Shown here: positions 24,107-34,070 of the stretch, piece after piece | How the letters are laid out: every line of letters begins with the position of its first letter | How positions within the stretch are numbered: position 1 is the first letter of the stretch | DNA from: Novosphingobium sp. SG751A | GTDB lineage: Bacteria; Pseudomonadota; Alphaproteobacteria; Sphingomonadales; Sphingomonadaceae | DNA: 64,000 nucleotides | NCBI RefSeq assembly: GCF_013149295.1 | Contig: NZ_JABGCB010000014.1 | Location: 62,001 to 126,000 of the forward strand | Direction of reading: 5' to 3' | Made by a program: the position numbers and the translations under genes | Notes under the pieces: model-generated | Database searches by the model: none | What the model saw: only the letters and a program-made list of their open reading frames with translations | Told to the model about the DNA's origin: nothing

Positions 24107-26221
24107 CTACGATTTTGCGCCGCGCGCCAGTTCGGCCAGTGTTTCGGGGCCCAGGACCTGCGGCAACTGGCTGGGTTGTTTCGCGCCCTTGGGATACCAG
24201 ACGTAGAGCGGCACGCCGGCTGCGCCATGGGCGGTCAGGTATCGCGTGATGGCCGGGTCGCGGCGGGTCCAGTCGCCCTTGAACACTTTGACGCCCGCTT
24301 TGGCGAAGGCCTCGCGGGTTTCTTCGCGCTCGATGGCGACACGTTCGTTGACCTTGCATGTCAGGCACCAGTCGGCGGTGAAATAGACGAAGGCGGGCTG
24401 GCCGCTGCCCAGCGCGGCGCCAAGGGCGGCCTCGCTGAAGGCCTGCGCGCCCAGCAGGTCGGCGCCTTCATCGCCGGGGTGCTGGATCGTGCGCGGCATG
24501 ATGATCGCCGCCGCGACCGCGCCCGCCGCGATCAGGCCCAGCGCCTTGACGCCCCGGCCCAGCCCCTTGCGCTGCCCATCGCCGAGCATGGCCAGCACCG
24601 CCAGCAAAACAATCGCCAGCACGAGGCAGAAGCCCGCAAAGCCATTGCCGCCCAGCCGCGAGGCCAGCCACAACAGGCCCAGCGCCGTCAGCCCCATCGG
24701 CACCGCCATCGCGCGGCGGAACCAGTTCATCCACGCTCCCGGACGCGGCAGCGCGCGGCGCAGCGCGGGCACAAAGGCAATCGCCAGAAACGGCAGCGCA
24801 ATGCCCAGACCCAGCGAAGCGAAGAGCAGCATTGCCGCCGGGATCGGCAGAAGGAGCGCCGCGCCCATCGCGCTGGCCATGAACGGCCCGGTGCAGGGCG
24901 TGGCGACAAAGGCCGCCAGCAGGCCGGTGGCAAAGGCTGAGCGCGCCGAATTGCCTTTTGACACACCCGCGCCATGCGAGGCAAAGCCCGGCACCGAAAA
25001 TTCAAACAGGCCCAGCAGATTGGCTGTGATCGCCACGGCCAGCATCAGCAGCGCGGCCACCACGCCCGGCTCCTGAAGCTGGAACGCCCAGCCGACTTGC
25101 TCGCCGCCCGCGCGCAGCGAGAGCAGCAGCGCGCCCAGCAACGAGCAGGCAACGATCACGCCTGCGGAATAGAAGATCCCCTCGGCGCGCGCCTCGGCCT
25201 GCGATTCGCCCGCGCGGGCCAGCGAGAGCGCCTTCAAGGAGAGGATCGGAAACACGCAGGGCATGATGTTGAGCAACAGCCCGCCCGCCAGCGCGGCAAG
25301 GATCAGCCATGGCAGCGCGGGCAGTTCCGGCCCCTTGCTCTCGCCCGTGGCGATGGGTTCGCCATCGGCGGGCACCGCGCCTTGCGAGGCCGATACCTCA
25401 ACCCCATCGCCCGCGCCGTTCAGCCGCAGCACGCCCGACAGGTCTTTGAGAGCCCCTTGCCCTGCGCGTTTCAGCGTGACGATCAGCATGTCGCCCTTGC
25501 GCGAAAAGCTCTGCGGCGCGGCATAGGCGATGGCGTTTTCAGAAGCGGGGAAGAAATGCGGATTGTCCACCTTGCCGCTGGCGGGAAAGGGGATGGCGAG
25601 GCGTAAAGTGTCGCCCGCAATCGCCCAATGCGCCGCCGCACCCAGCGGGGCGGGCAATTTCGCGCGCCATGCATCAAAGCGCGGATCGGAGGCGCCTTCG
25701 GCCCCCGCCGCCGTGATTTTTACCACCGCGCTCATCTCGCCTGATTCGGGCACGCACATCGTATCGGTGCAGGCCAGCCAGTCGGCCTTGAGCTTCAGCG
25801 GCATCTCGCTGCCCGGTTTTGCATCGGCAGGCGCTGTATACGGCACCAGCAATGCGAAATCGGATTGATAGACATGATTCATCAGCCCGGAAATCAGCAG
25901 CGTTTCAGGCACCGGATAGGACGGCGTCCCCGCCTTGCCCGGCCCGGTCCATGTCAGAACCGTGCCCAGTCCCGCATCGCCGGGGTTCTGCCAATAGCCG
26001 TGATAGGTTTTTTCCGGCGTGAAATGGATGGCCAGCGTCACCGTGCCGCCCGGCGCGACGCCATGTTCGGCGATCAATTGCGCGGCAATATGATTGGCCG
26101 TCTGCGCATTGGGGGGCGCATCCGCCGCCCGCAAGGGCGCGCTCAATCCCAAAATCGCCAGCAAGAACAGGATGCCTTGCCATAAAGGCGCAACATGGCG
26201 ATGCAAGGCGGGGGCGGTCAT
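24107..26221 (-). CDS. dsbD: Protein-disulfide reductase of the DsbD/ScsB family
   Basis: The protein moves electrons from cytoplasmic thioredoxin across the membrane to periplasmic thiols (704 aa). It has a signal peptide (LFLLAILGLSAPLRA) and an N-terminal periplasmic domain with the pair CTDTMC. The membrane core has NIMPCVFPILSLKAL and ATPCTGPFMASAMG. A C-terminal thioredoxin domain has CLTC at about residues 619-622. The ATG at 26221 gives the signal peptide; codons upstream look unrelated. It may help haem attachment or copper insertion for cbb3 oxidase, which is inference from context. Confidence 0.9.
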   Translation of the reverse strand: MTAPALHRHVAPLWQGILFLLAILGLSAPLRAADAPPNAQTANHIAAQLIAEHGVAPGGTVTLAIHFTPEKTYHGYWQNPGDAGLGTVLTWTGPGKAGTPSYPVPETLLISGLMNHVYQSDFALLVPYTAPADAKPGSEMPLKLKADWLACTDTMCVPESGEMSAVVKITAAGAEGASDPRFDAWRAKLPAPLGAAAHWAIAGDTLRLAIPFPASGKVDNPHFFPASENAIAYAAPQSFSRKGDMLIVTLKRAGQGALKDLSGVLRLNGAGDGVEVSASQGAVPADGEPIATGESKGPELPALPWLILAALAGGLLLNIMPCVFPILSLKALSLARAGESQAEARAEGIFYSAGVIVACSLLGALLLSLRAGGEQVGWAFQLQEPGVVAALLMLAVAITANLLGLFEFSVPGFASHGAGVSKGNSARSAFATGLLAAFVATPCTGPFMASAMGAALLLPIPAAMLLFASLGLGIALPFLAIAFVPALRRALPRPGAWMNWFRRAMAVPMGLTALGLLWLASRLGGNGFAGFCLVLAIVLLAVLAMLGDGQRKGLGRGVKALGLIAAGAVAAAIIMPRTIQHPGDEGADLLGAQAFSEAALGAALGSGQPAFVYFTADWCLTCKVNERVAIEREETREAFAKAGVKVFKGDWTRRDPAITRYLTAHGAAGVPLYVWYPKGAKQPSQLPQVLGPETLAELARGAKS

Positions 26222-26347
26222 CAATCGTCTTCTCCGTCGGGGGCAGGCAGGCTTGTGGCAAAGGTGGTTCTCGCACTTGCGAAAATCCTGCCCACGCGCC
26301 ATCACCTACCCCTGCCGCCGAACGAAACATTTTGCAAGGAAAGCCCC

Positions 26348-28066
26348 GTGGCCCGATCCATTGCCATTTCTCATAAGTCGTGTCTTGCCGCATTGGCGCT
26401 TTCTCTTGTCGCCGCCCCGGCCATGGCCAAGGAGGCACCGGCCCCCGCCGCCGATGCGCAATTGCCCGCGCCCAAGCTGATTGTCGCCATCTCGGTGGAC
26501 CAGTTCAGCGCCGATCTGTTTGCCGAATATCGCGAACACTACACCGGCGGCCTCGCCCGCCTGCTGAAGGGTGCGGTGTTCCCCGCCGGTTTCCAGAGCC
26601 ACGCGGCCACCGAAACCTGCCCCGGCCATTCGACGCTGATGACGGGCGCCCATCCGGCGCGCACGGGCATTATTGCCAATACATGGGTCGATCTGTCGGC
26701 GGCGCGCGCCGAAAAGAAGGTTTACTGCGTCGAGGATGAGAGCAAGCCCGAAAGCTCGACCTCGAAGCCCTTTGTTTCCTCGGTGCATCTCAAGGTGCCG
26801 ACCTTGGGCGAATGGGCCAAGAAGCAATGGCCCGCCAGCCGCAATGTTGCCGTTTCGACCAAGGATCGCGCCGTGGTGATGATGGGCGGGCATCAGATCG
26901 ATGCCGCCTTCTGGTATGATCGCGGGGCCTATACCAGCTTTGTCGGCGCGCCTTTGCCGCCCGAAGTGTTGAAATTGAACGATGGGCTCAAGGCGCTGCT
27001 GGCCAAGGGCGCGCCCGCGATGGCGGTTCCGGCGTGGTGCGGCTCGCGCGATCGGGCGGTTAACGCAGGGGCCGTGACGGTGGGCACCGGCCGCTTCGTG
27101 CTCGACCCCAAGGGCAAGGTGAAGCCCGCCGACCAGCTCCGCATCTCGCCGCGCGCCGATGCCGCCACGCTCGATCTGGCCGCCTCGCTGCTCACCTCGA
27201 TGAAGTTGGGCAAGGGTGCTGCTCCCGATATTCTCTCGGTCAGCCTTTCGGCCAATGACTATGTCGGCCATGCCTATGGCACCGAGGGTCTGGAAATGTG
27301 CATCCAGCAGCATGAGCTGGACCAGAAGCTTGGCGCATTCTTTGCCAAGCTGGACGCTTCGGGCGTGGATTATGCCGTGATGCTCTCGGCCGACCATGGC
27401 GGGATCGACCTGCCCGAACGCCTGCGCGAACAGGGCGTGCCCGAGGCCGGGCGCGGCGATGCTGCGCTGAGCGGGGAAACTCTGGGCCGCGCGATTGCCG
27501 CCGAACTGGGCATCACCAAGCCTTTGCCTGCATGCAATCTCGGCCCCGATGTAGCGGGCAATATCGTCTGTTCGGACGGCGTGGGCGGCGATTACTGGAT
27601 CAGCCCGCAATTGACGCCCGAGGAACGCGCCAAGGTCAGTGAGAAGCTGGTGGCCCGCTTGAAGGCCCATCCACAGGTCGAGGCCGTCTTTACCGCCGAT
27701 GAGATTGCCGCGACCCCCTATCCCCATGGCCATCCCCAGGACTGGAGCCTGATCCAGCGCGCCCGCGCTTCGTTTGACCCGACCCGCTCGGGTCAGGTCT
27801 ATGCCGCGCTGCGCCGCGCGATCATCGCCATGCCCAAGGCCGGCCCCGGCTATGTCACCACCCATGGCAGTATCTGGGACTATGACCGCCGCGTGCCGAT
27901 GATCTTCTGGCGCAAGGGCGTGAAGGGTATGGAACAGCCTCAGCCGGTCGAAACGGTTGATATTGCCCCCACGCTGGCGGCAATGATCGGGCTGAAAGTG
28001 CCCGAAGGCTCGTTCGACGGGCGCTGTCTTGATGTTGACGGTGGCCCAGCGGACACTTGCCGCTGA
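26348..28066 (+). CDS. phoK: PhoK/PafA-type secreted alkaline phosphatase
   Basis: This 572-aa secreted phosphomonoesterase belongs to the PafA/PhoK branch of the alkaline phosphatase superfamily. The GTG at 26348 has AAGGA upstream and gives a signal peptide ending AAPAMA. The nucleophile is Thr90 in ATETCPGHSTLMTG. Asn111 follows in GIIANTW, and Lys172 and Arg174 in STKDRAVVMMGG. Metal sites include ADHGGIDLPERL. These four residues match PhoK of Sphingomonas BSAR-1 with a shift of one. It is divergent from dsbD. Confidence 0.87.
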   Translation: MARSIAISHKSCLAALALSLVAAPAMAKEAPAPAADAQLPAPKLIVAISVDQFSADLFAEYREHYTGGLARLLKGAVFPAGFQSHAATETCPGHSTLMTGAHPARTGIIANTWVDLSAARAEKKVYCVEDESKPESSTSKPFVSSVHLKVPTLGEWAKKQWPASRNVAVSTKDRAVVMMGGHQIDAAFWYDRGAYTSFVGAPLPPEVLKLNDGLKALLAKGAPAMAVPAWCGSRDRAVNAGAVTVGTGRFVLDPKGKVKPADQLRISPRADAATLDLAASLLTSMKLGKGAAPDILSVSLSANDYVGHAYGTEGLEMCIQQHELDQKLGAFFAKLDASGVDYAVMLSADHGGIDLPERLREQGVPEAGRGDAALSGETLGRAIAAELGITKPLPACNLGPDVAGNIVCSDGVGGDYWISPQLTPEERAKVSEKLVARLKAHPQVEAVFTADEIAATPYPHGHPQDWSLIQRARASFDPTRSGQVYAALRRAIIAMPKAGPGYVTTHGSIWDYDRRVPMIFWRKGVKGMEQPQPVETVDIAPTLAAMIGLKVPEGSFDGRCLDVDGGPADTCR

Positions 28067-28091
28067 GGCACAACAGGCGTAGCGGGATGGC

Positions 28092-29357
28092 ATGAACAGC
28101 CATCCCGACTCCGCTCTCGAATCCGGCACCGTTTTGCCGTCCAAAGATCTGGTTATTCTGGGGGGCGGCCTTGTCGGCATGACGCTGGCGCTGGCCGCTG
28201 CCAAACAGGGTATCACATCCCATGTGGTTGAGCGCGAGGACCCCGCTGATCTGACCGCGGAGGGCGTCGATGGCCGCGCCTCGGCGATCAGCGCGGCAAG
28301 CTGGAACCTGTTTGCCAATATTGGTCTTGGCGATGTGCTGGCCCCGCTGGGCTGCCCGATTGAATCGATTGCCGTGACCGATCAACACAAGCCGGGCCGC
28401 ATCGATTTCCGCCCCAAGGCTAATGAAGGCACACTGGGCCGGATGTATTCCAATCGCGACATCCGCCTCGCCCTGTTCGAGGCCGCACGGCATGAGCCCA
28501 ATATCGCATGGCATACCAAGGCCGATGTGGTGAAGCGCGAGCGCGGGCCGCATGGCGTATCGGCCACCTTGTCGGACGGGCGCGTCCTGCCGGGCAATCT
28601 GCTGGTTGGCGCCGAGGGACGCCGCAGCCCGACCCGCGAGGAGGATGGCATCGGCCTGGTCGCATGGGATTATCACCACACCGCCATCGTCACCGCGCTG
28701 GCCCATGATCGGCCGCATGACAATGTGGCGTGGGAAATCTTCTATGCGGCGGGGCCTTTTGCGCTGCTGCCGCTGCTCGATCTGAAGAAACCGACCGCCT
28801 CGGGCCGCGTGCATCGCAGCGCTTTGGTCTGGACCGTGCCGACCAAGGATGCCGCCGGGGTCAAGGCGCTGTCTGACGCGACCTTTGTGGCCGAGATCGA
28901 AAAGCGGATGCAGGGCATGTTCGGCGGGATCGAACTGATCGCGCGGCGCATGGCCTATCCGCTGACCTATCAGAACGCCACGCGCATCGTGGGCGACCGT
29001 CTGGCGCTGGTGGGCGATGCGGCGCATGGGATGCACCCGATTGCCGGACAGGGGCTCAACCTTGGCCTGCGCGATGTGGGCGCTTTGGTCGAGGTCTTGG
29101 CGCAGAGCATGCGCCTTGGGCTGGAGCCGGGCGATGCGCAGGTGTTGAAGCGCTATGAAAACTGGCGCGCGCTGGACAATTTCACGACAATGAGCGTGAT
29201 GGACGGCATCGTGCGCCTGTTCGGCGTGCCGGGGCGCACGGCCAGCGCGGTTCGCCGGCTTGGCATGGGCGCGGTGCAGCGGATGCCAAGCCTGAAAACC
29301 TTCTTCATGAACGAGGCGCGCGGCCTTTCGGGCCAGTTGCCCAGCCTGCTGCGTTAA
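28092..29357 (+). CDS. UbiH/COQ6-family FAD monooxygenase
   Basis: This is a flavin-dependent aromatic hydroxylase of the ubiquinone pathway type (421 aa). It has the FAD-binding GGGLVGMTLALAAAKQG, the middle motif VGAEGRRSPTRE and the second FAD motif GDAAHGMHPIAGQGLNLGLR. Which ring position it hydroxylates (UbiH, UbiF or UbiI role) cannot be told from sequence. It meets the next gene tail to tail with a 4-bp overlap. Confidence 0.88.
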   Translation: MNSHPDSALESGTVLPSKDLVILGGGLVGMTLALAAAKQGITSHVVEREDPADLTAEGVDGRASAISAASWNLFANIGLGDVLAPLGCPIESIAVTDQHKPGRIDFRPKANEGTLGRMYSNRDIRLALFEAARHEPNIAWHTKADVVKRERGPHGVSATLSDGRVLPGNLLVGAEGRRSPTREEDGIGLVAWDYHHTAIVTALAHDRPHDNVAWEIFYAAGPFALLPLLDLKKPTASGRVHRSALVWTVPTKDAAGVKALSDATFVAEIEKRMQGMFGGIELIARRMAYPLTYQNATRIVGDRLALVGDAAHGMHPIAGQGLNLGLRDVGALVEVLAQSMRLGLEPGDAQVLKRYENWRALDNFTTMSVMDGIVRLFGVPGRTASAVRRLGMGAVQRMPSLKTFFMNEARGLSGQLPSLLR

Positions 29358-30229
29358 GGCTTGGCAGGGGAGGGCGTAGGCGCCGGAGAGGGCGCTACCT
29401 GAGCAGGCCCCGCCAGCGGGCTGGCCTGTTCGATCAACCGCCCCTGACCATCGCGCAGCCCCTTGGGTTCGAGCAGCGCGGATGTATCCAAAGCATCAAG
29501 CGCATGCATCGCGGCGGCATAGCGCTGTGCGTCCGCAATCCAGCCCTGTGCGGCCTTGGCGCCCGGCAACAGGCGCACGTCGGCAATCGCGTCCTCGATC
29601 CGCCCCTCGCGCAGGCACAGGCGGGCATGGTCGAGCCGCATCCTGGGATCGGGCGCGGCGGGGCGCGTCTCGCTATGCAGCACAAACAGGCCCGACAGAT
29701 CGCGCTGTACCTTGGACCATGTGCTTTGCTGCTCCTCGGGGCCCGTCAATTGCTGGGCCAGCACGTCAAGCTGGGCCGAGAGCCGGTCCTGCGTGATCGG
29801 CGCGCGGCCAAAGGCGATCACACCATTGACCACCTGAGGCAGCGCCTCGCCAAAGCGGATGCGCAATTGCCCCTCCAGATAGCCCAGCGGCGTGCCTCGT
29901 TCGATGGCGCGGCGCGTGGCGATGGAAACCAGCAGCGCTTCGGCGCGCCCGGCCTGACCGCTGGCCAGCGCGGCCTGCGTTTCGATGGCGCGCAGCTTTT
30001 GATCGAGCGTGGCGATGCGCGCATTCATCTGCGCCTCGCCAACGGGGCTGATGGTTGGCGCATTGGTGACCATCATCGGCATGATGCCATGATGCATCCA
30101 ACCCATCTGCCACCCGGCAAAGCCCGTCACTCCCGCGCCCAGCGCAAAGACCAGCGCGAAAGCGACCGCCCGCCCGGCGCAGCCTGCCCGCTTTTCGGCG
30201 CGCGGCTGATTGGGATATTCCTCGTTCAT
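29354..30229 (-). CDS. Mitofilin/HemX-like membrane protein
   Basis: The 291-aa protein has one N-terminal membrane segment (AVAFALVFALGAGVTGFAGW). A predicted coiled coil follows (MNARIATLDQKLRAIETQAA), then a helical C-terminal half with RAIERGTPLGYLEGQLRIRF. In alphaproteobacteria such proteins stand next to hemD and are related to mitofilin (Mic60) and HemX. It is coupled to hemD by ATGA. Its tail is Pro/Ala-rich. A role in membrane organisation is known for the wider family; here it is inferred. Confidence 0.7.
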   Translation of the reverse strand: MNEEYPNQPRAEKRAGCAGRAVAFALVFALGAGVTGFAGWQMGWMHHGIMPMMVTNAPTISPVGEAQMNARIATLDQKLRAIETQAALASGQAGRAEALLVSIATRRAIERGTPLGYLEGQLRIRFGEALPQVVNGVIAFGRAPITQDRLSAQLDVLAQQLTGPEEQQSTWSKVQRDLSGLFVLHSETRPAAPDPRMRLDHARLCLREGRIEDAIADVRLLPGAKAAQGWIADAQRYAAAMHALDALDTSALLEPKGLRDGQGRLIEQASPLAGPAQVAPSPAPTPSPAKP

Positions 30230-30984
30230 TGTCCGGCCAGACCCCCATCCAAACCAGTGCCACCCAAACCCGTTTCAGTGTGGCACGTTTGCCGCGCCAA
30301 TGCCAGCATGGCCGCATCGCTGGGCTCAGATGCAGTCAACACATCGCGCCAGCCCCCCGCTTCATCGCAGATTTGGGTGACGCGCGGTCCGATGGTGACC
30401 GCGAAGATCCGCGCCCGCGACAGGTCCAGCCGGGCGCATTCCGCGATAAAATGGCGCGCGGCCGCGCCCGAATGCAGCAGCACGACGATGGCGGGCAACG
30501 CCGCCACTGACAGCAGCCGTGCCAGCTCCGCCGGCATGGGCGCGGGCAGGCTGGCATAGACCACCCGCTCCTCCACCGTCACGCCGGGGGGAGGGGACAG
30601 CGCCACCCGCTCCTCGCCCGACAGGCGCAAAAGGCGGGGGTGGCCTGAAACCTTGTCCAGCACATCCTGAAGCCCGCCATGTCCCCTGCCTGCAATGGGG
30701 CCCGCGATGGTCAGCCCGTGCGACACCGCCGCCTGCGTGGTAACATCGCCCACGCAATAGGCCGGTTTGCCCGCATAGGCCGCCAGCCCCGCTCCGCCAT
30801 GGCGCAGCGCATTGGCGCTGCCCAGCAGCAGCGCATCGAAGGTATCGGGCGCAGGGGCATCCCATGCGCGCTCCACGGTGGTGAACAGCGCAAAGGCATA
30901 GGCATCCAGCCCCAACGTCATCGCGGCCTGCAACGATGCGCTGGCGCCCGGTTCGGGGCGCAGGATCACGATGGGGGGATTCAT
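30226..30984 (-). CDS. hemD: Uroporphyrinogen-III synthase HemD
   Basis: HemD closes hydroxymethylbilane to uroporphyrinogen III. The family is poorly conserved, but the 252-aa length, the two-domain pattern and motifs such as LLLGSANALRHGG, AYCVGDVTTQAA and VVLLHSGAAARHFIAEC fit. It directly follows hemC with a 4-bp overlap and is coupled to the mitofilin-like gene, a common alphaproteobacterial order. Confidence 0.9.
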   Translation of the reverse strand: MNPPIVILRPEPGASASLQAAMTLGLDAYAFALFTTVERAWDAPAPDTFDALLLGSANALRHGGAGLAAYAGKPAYCVGDVTTQAAVSHGLTIAGPIAGRGHGGLQDVLDKVSGHPRLLRLSGEERVALSPPPGVTVEERVVYASLPAPMPAELARLLSVAALPAIVVLLHSGAAARHFIAECARLDLSRARIFAVTIGPRVTQICDEAGGWRDVLTASEPSDAAMLALARQTCHTETGLGGTGLDGGLAGQ

Positions 30985-31934
30985 AAAGTTGTGGCGGCTC
31001 CGGAAAAATGCATAGCAATCGTATCAGGCGCCCGTGACAGGAGATCGGCGGCCAGAGCGGTAATCGGGCTGTGGTCGAGCGCGGCAAAGGCGGTCTGTCC
31101 GTCGATTCGATCCGCGCCATCGGGGCTGAACAGGCTGGCTAGCAGATGCCAACTGCCGGATTGCTGAACGGTGCGCACGGCGATGGCCGAATGGCATGTG
31201 CCGCCAAGCCCTGCCAGTAAGGCGCGCTCGGCCAGCACGGCGATGCGGCTGTCGGCATGGTCAATGGCGGCCAGCAAGGCGCGCGTGGCGGCATCATCGG
31301 TGCGGCATTCGATGGCGATGGCCCCCTGGCCTGGCGCAGGCAGCCATTCGTCAGCCTCCAGCGGGGTGCCCGCATCGGCCTGATCCAGCCGGTTGAGGCC
31401 CGCCATGGCCAGCAGCGTGGCATCTGCCTCTCCGGCGGCCAGCTTGCCAAGGCGCGTAGCGACATTGCCGCGAAAGGGCACGATTTTGAGATCGGGCCGC
31501 AGGTTGAGCGCCTGCGCCGCGCGGCGCGGCGCGCTGGTGCCCAGCCGCGCCCCATGGGGCAGGGCCGCGATGCTGGCCGCGCCCACCAGACAGTCGCGCA
31601 CATCCTCACGCGGGAGGATCGCGGCGATGGTCAGCCAGTCGGGGCGGATGGTTTCCACATCTTTGAGGCTGTGGACCGCAAAGTCGATCACGCCTTCGTG
31701 CAGCCACAGGTCCAGTTCCTTGGTCCACAGGGCTTTTCCGCCAATATCGGCCAACGGGCGGTCGAGCACCTTGTCCCCGCTGGCGGTGACGGGCACGATT
31801 TCCACTGCGCTTTCATCCCAGCCATGGGCGGCGCAAAGCCGGGCGCGTGTCTCATAGGCCTGGGCCATGGCGAGGGGGGAGGCACGGGTGCCAAGGCGCA
31901 AAATGCGGTTTTGGGTTTCTGGTGATTCAGGCAT
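30981..31934 (-). CDS. hemC: Porphobilinogen deaminase HemC
   Basis: HemC joins four porphobilinogen units into hydroxymethylbilane (317 aa). It begins ILRLGTRASPLAMAQAYETR. The central region has DFAVHSLKDVETIRPDWLTI, ARLGTSAPRRAAQALNLRP and FRGNVATRLGKLAAGEADAT. The cofactor-binding Cys is in LGGTCHSAIAV, where many homologues read EGGCQVPI. It heads the leftward hemC-hemD operon, divergent from tsaD. Confidence 0.96.
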   Translation of the reverse strand: MPESPETQNRILRLGTRASPLAMAQAYETRARLCAAHGWDESAVEIVPVTASGDKVLDRPLADIGGKALWTKELDLWLHEGVIDFAVHSLKDVETIRPDWLTIAAILPREDVRDCLVGAASIAALPHGARLGTSAPRRAAQALNLRPDLKIVPFRGNVATRLGKLAAGEADATLLAMAGLNRLDQADAGTPLEADEWLPAPGQGAIAIECRTDDAATRALLAAIDHADSRIAVLAERALLAGLGGTCHSAIAVRTVQQSGSWHLLASLFSPDGADRIDGQTAFAALDHSPITALAADLLSRAPDTIAMHFSGAATTL

Positions 31935-31992
31935 GGTGGGTTGTGCTAAACTGCAATCTCGCTAAGGGGAAGCGCAGAACGCATGAGGACGG

Positions 31993-33039
31993 GTGGCCAA
32001 ACCCTTGAAGATTATTCTGGGTATCGAATCATCCTGCGATGAAACCGCGGTGGCGCTGGTCACCGATGGCCGGGTGATTCTGGCCCAGCGCATCGCCAGT
32101 CAGGACGAAGAGCATCGCCCCTATGGCGGCGTGGTGCCCGAAATCGCCGCGCGCGCCCATGCCGAAAGGCTGGCGCCGATGGTCGAGGGCACGCTGGCGG
32201 ATGCCGGGTTGAGCCTTGGCGATGTTGATGCGATTGCGGCCACGGCGGGGCCGGGGCTGATAGGCGGGGTGATGGTCGGGCTGGTCACGGCCAAGGCGCT
32301 GGCGATGGCGGCGGACAAGCCGCTGCTGGCGATCAACCATTTGGAAGGCCACGCGCTCTCGCCGCGTCTGGCCGATAGCGAGCTTGCCTATCCCTATCTG
32401 CTGCTGCTGGTCAGCGGGGGGCATTGTCAATTGCTGCGCGTCAATGGCGTGGGCGATTACACCCGCCTTGCCACCACCATCGACGATGCGCTGGGCGAGG
32501 CGTTTGACAAGACCGCCAAGGTGCTGGGTCTGGGCTATCCGGGCGGGCCTGCGGTGGAAAGGCTGGCGCTGGAGGGCAATCCGCGCGCTGTGCCTCTGCC
32601 GCGTCCGCTGTTGGGCGGGGCCGAGCCGCATTTCTCCTTTGCGGGCCTGAAAAGCGCGGTTTTGCGCGCCTATGAAACGGGGCAGTATTCGCAGGCCGAT
32701 CTGGCCGCGAGTTTCCAGCAGGCCGCTCTGGACTGCGTGGTGGATCGCACGAAGCGCGCGATGGCGGCCGCTGGCGATGTGACGGCGCTGGTCGTAGCCG
32801 GGGGCGTGGCGGCCAACAAGGCGGTGCGCGCCGCGCTCGAAGGCCTGGCGGCGGGGGCTGGTCTGCGCTTTGTCGCGCCGCCGTTGAAACTTTGCACCGA
32901 TAATGCCGCGATGATCGCATGGGCGGGCGTTGAACGTTTCGCCATGGGGATCAGCGATCCGCTCGATTTTGCCGCAAGGCCGCGCTGGCCGCTTGACCCT
33001 GATGCCGCGCCTGCACGCGGGGCGGGGGTGAAGGCGTGA
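31993..33039 (+). CDS. tsaD: tRNA t6A threonylcarbamoyltransferase TsaD
   Basis: TsaD transfers threonylcarbamoyl to A37 of ANN-decoding tRNAs (348 aa). It begins ILGIESSCDETAVALVTDGR. The metal-binding motif is INHLEGHALSPR. It also has LLLVSGGHCQLL and DDALGEAFDKTAKVLGLGYP. The GTG start at 31993 has GAGG five bases upstream. It overlaps gpsA by 4 bp. Confidence 0.96.
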   Translation: MAKPLKIILGIESSCDETAVALVTDGRVILAQRIASQDEEHRPYGGVVPEIAARAHAERLAPMVEGTLADAGLSLGDVDAIAATAGPGLIGGVMVGLVTAKALAMAADKPLLAINHLEGHALSPRLADSELAYPYLLLLVSGGHCQLLRVNGVGDYTRLATTIDDALGEAFDKTAKVLGLGYPGGPAVERLALEGNPRAVPLPRPLLGGAEPHFSFAGLKSAVLRAYETGQYSQADLAASFQQAALDCVVDRTKRAMAAAGDVTALVVAGGVAANKAVRAALEGLAAGAGLRFVAPPLKLCTDNAAMIAWAGVERFAMGISDPLDFAARPRWPLDPDAAPARGAGVKA

Positions 33040-34070
33040 GCGCCGTTGGCATCATTGGCGCCGGCGCATGGGGCACGGCTTTGGCGCAAATGGTGGCCGG
33101 CGACGGCACGCCCGCGATCCTGTGGGCGCGTGAGGCCGCGCTGGTCGAGGAGATCAATGGGCGGCGGACCAATGCGACCTATCTGCCCGGCGTGACCATT
33201 GCTGCGTCTGTGCGCGCGACCTGCGATATGGGCGAACTGGCGGATCTGTCGACGATTCTGGTGGTGTGCCCGGCGCAGTTCATGGGGGGCGTGCTGGCCG
33301 GTCTGGCCGATGCCCCGCGCGATCTGGTGCTGTGTTCCAAGGGGATCGAGGCGGGCACGGGGCGGCTGATGGCCGATGTTGCCGCTGCGGTTCAGCCTTC
33401 GGCGCAGATCGCGGTCCTGTCCGGCCCCACTTTTGCCCGCGAGGTGGCGGTGGGATTGCCCACCGCGATCACGCTGGCCTGTTCGGGCGGCGAGGAACAA
33501 TGGCAACGCCTTTCGCCAGTCATCGCCCGTGCAGCTTTCCGCCCGTATTATTCGCCCGACGTTGTGGGTGCGGAAATTGGCGGGGCGGTAAAAAACGTGT
33601 TGGCGATTGCTTGCGGTGTGGTCGAAGGTTTGGGGCTGGGCGAGAATGCGCGCGCGGCGCTGATCGCGCGCGGCTATGCCGAGATGCTGCGTTTTGGCGT
33701 GGCGCGCGGGGCGAGGGCCGAGACGCTTTCGGGCCTGTGCGGACTTGGCGATCTCATCCTGACCTGCGCCAGCACCGCCAGTCGCAATTATTCGCTTGGC
33801 AAGGCGTTGGGCCAAGGGCAGAGCGCTGCTCAGGCGCTTTCGGGGAAATCCAGCGTTGCGGAGGGCGCGCATACTGCCCCGGTTTTGGCGGATCTGGCCC
33901 ATCGGGCCGGAATCGCCATGCCGATTGTCGATGCCGTCTGTCGTTTGCTTTCGGGGGAAGTGCCGGCAGGGGCGGTGGTGTCGGATCTGTTGGCAAGGCC
34001 TTTGAAGGCCGAGCTGGCGGATCGTTCCGAGCCGGGGGATGATACCCCGGCGCACGGGAGTTTTGCTTGA
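33036..34070 (+). CDS. gpsA: Glycerol-3-phosphate dehydrogenase [NAD(P)+] GpsA
   Basis: GpsA makes sn-glycerol 3-phosphate for phospholipids (344 aa). It has the NAD-binding IIGAGAWGTALAQM, the motif VLSGPTFAREVAVGLPTAIT, and the active-site region GAEIGGAVKNVLAIACGVVE. A C-terminal CGLGDLILTCAS follows. It starts with GTG in the tsaD stop (GTGA) and its own stop overlaps the next start. Confidence 0.96.
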   Translation: MSAVGIIGAGAWGTALAQMVAGDGTPAILWAREAALVEEINGRRTNATYLPGVTIAASVRATCDMGELADLSTILVVCPAQFMGGVLAGLADAPRDLVLCSKGIEAGTGRLMADVAAAVQPSAQIAVLSGPTFAREVAVGLPTAITLACSGGEEQWQRLSPVIARAAFRPYYSPDVVGAEIGGAVKNVLAIACGVVEGLGLGENARAALIARGYAEMLRFGVARGARAETLSGLCGLGDLILTCASTASRNYSLGKALGQGQSAAQALSGKSSVAEGAHTAPVLADLAHRAGIAMPIVDAVCRLLSGEVPAGAVVSDLLARPLKAELADRSEPGDDTPAHGSFA

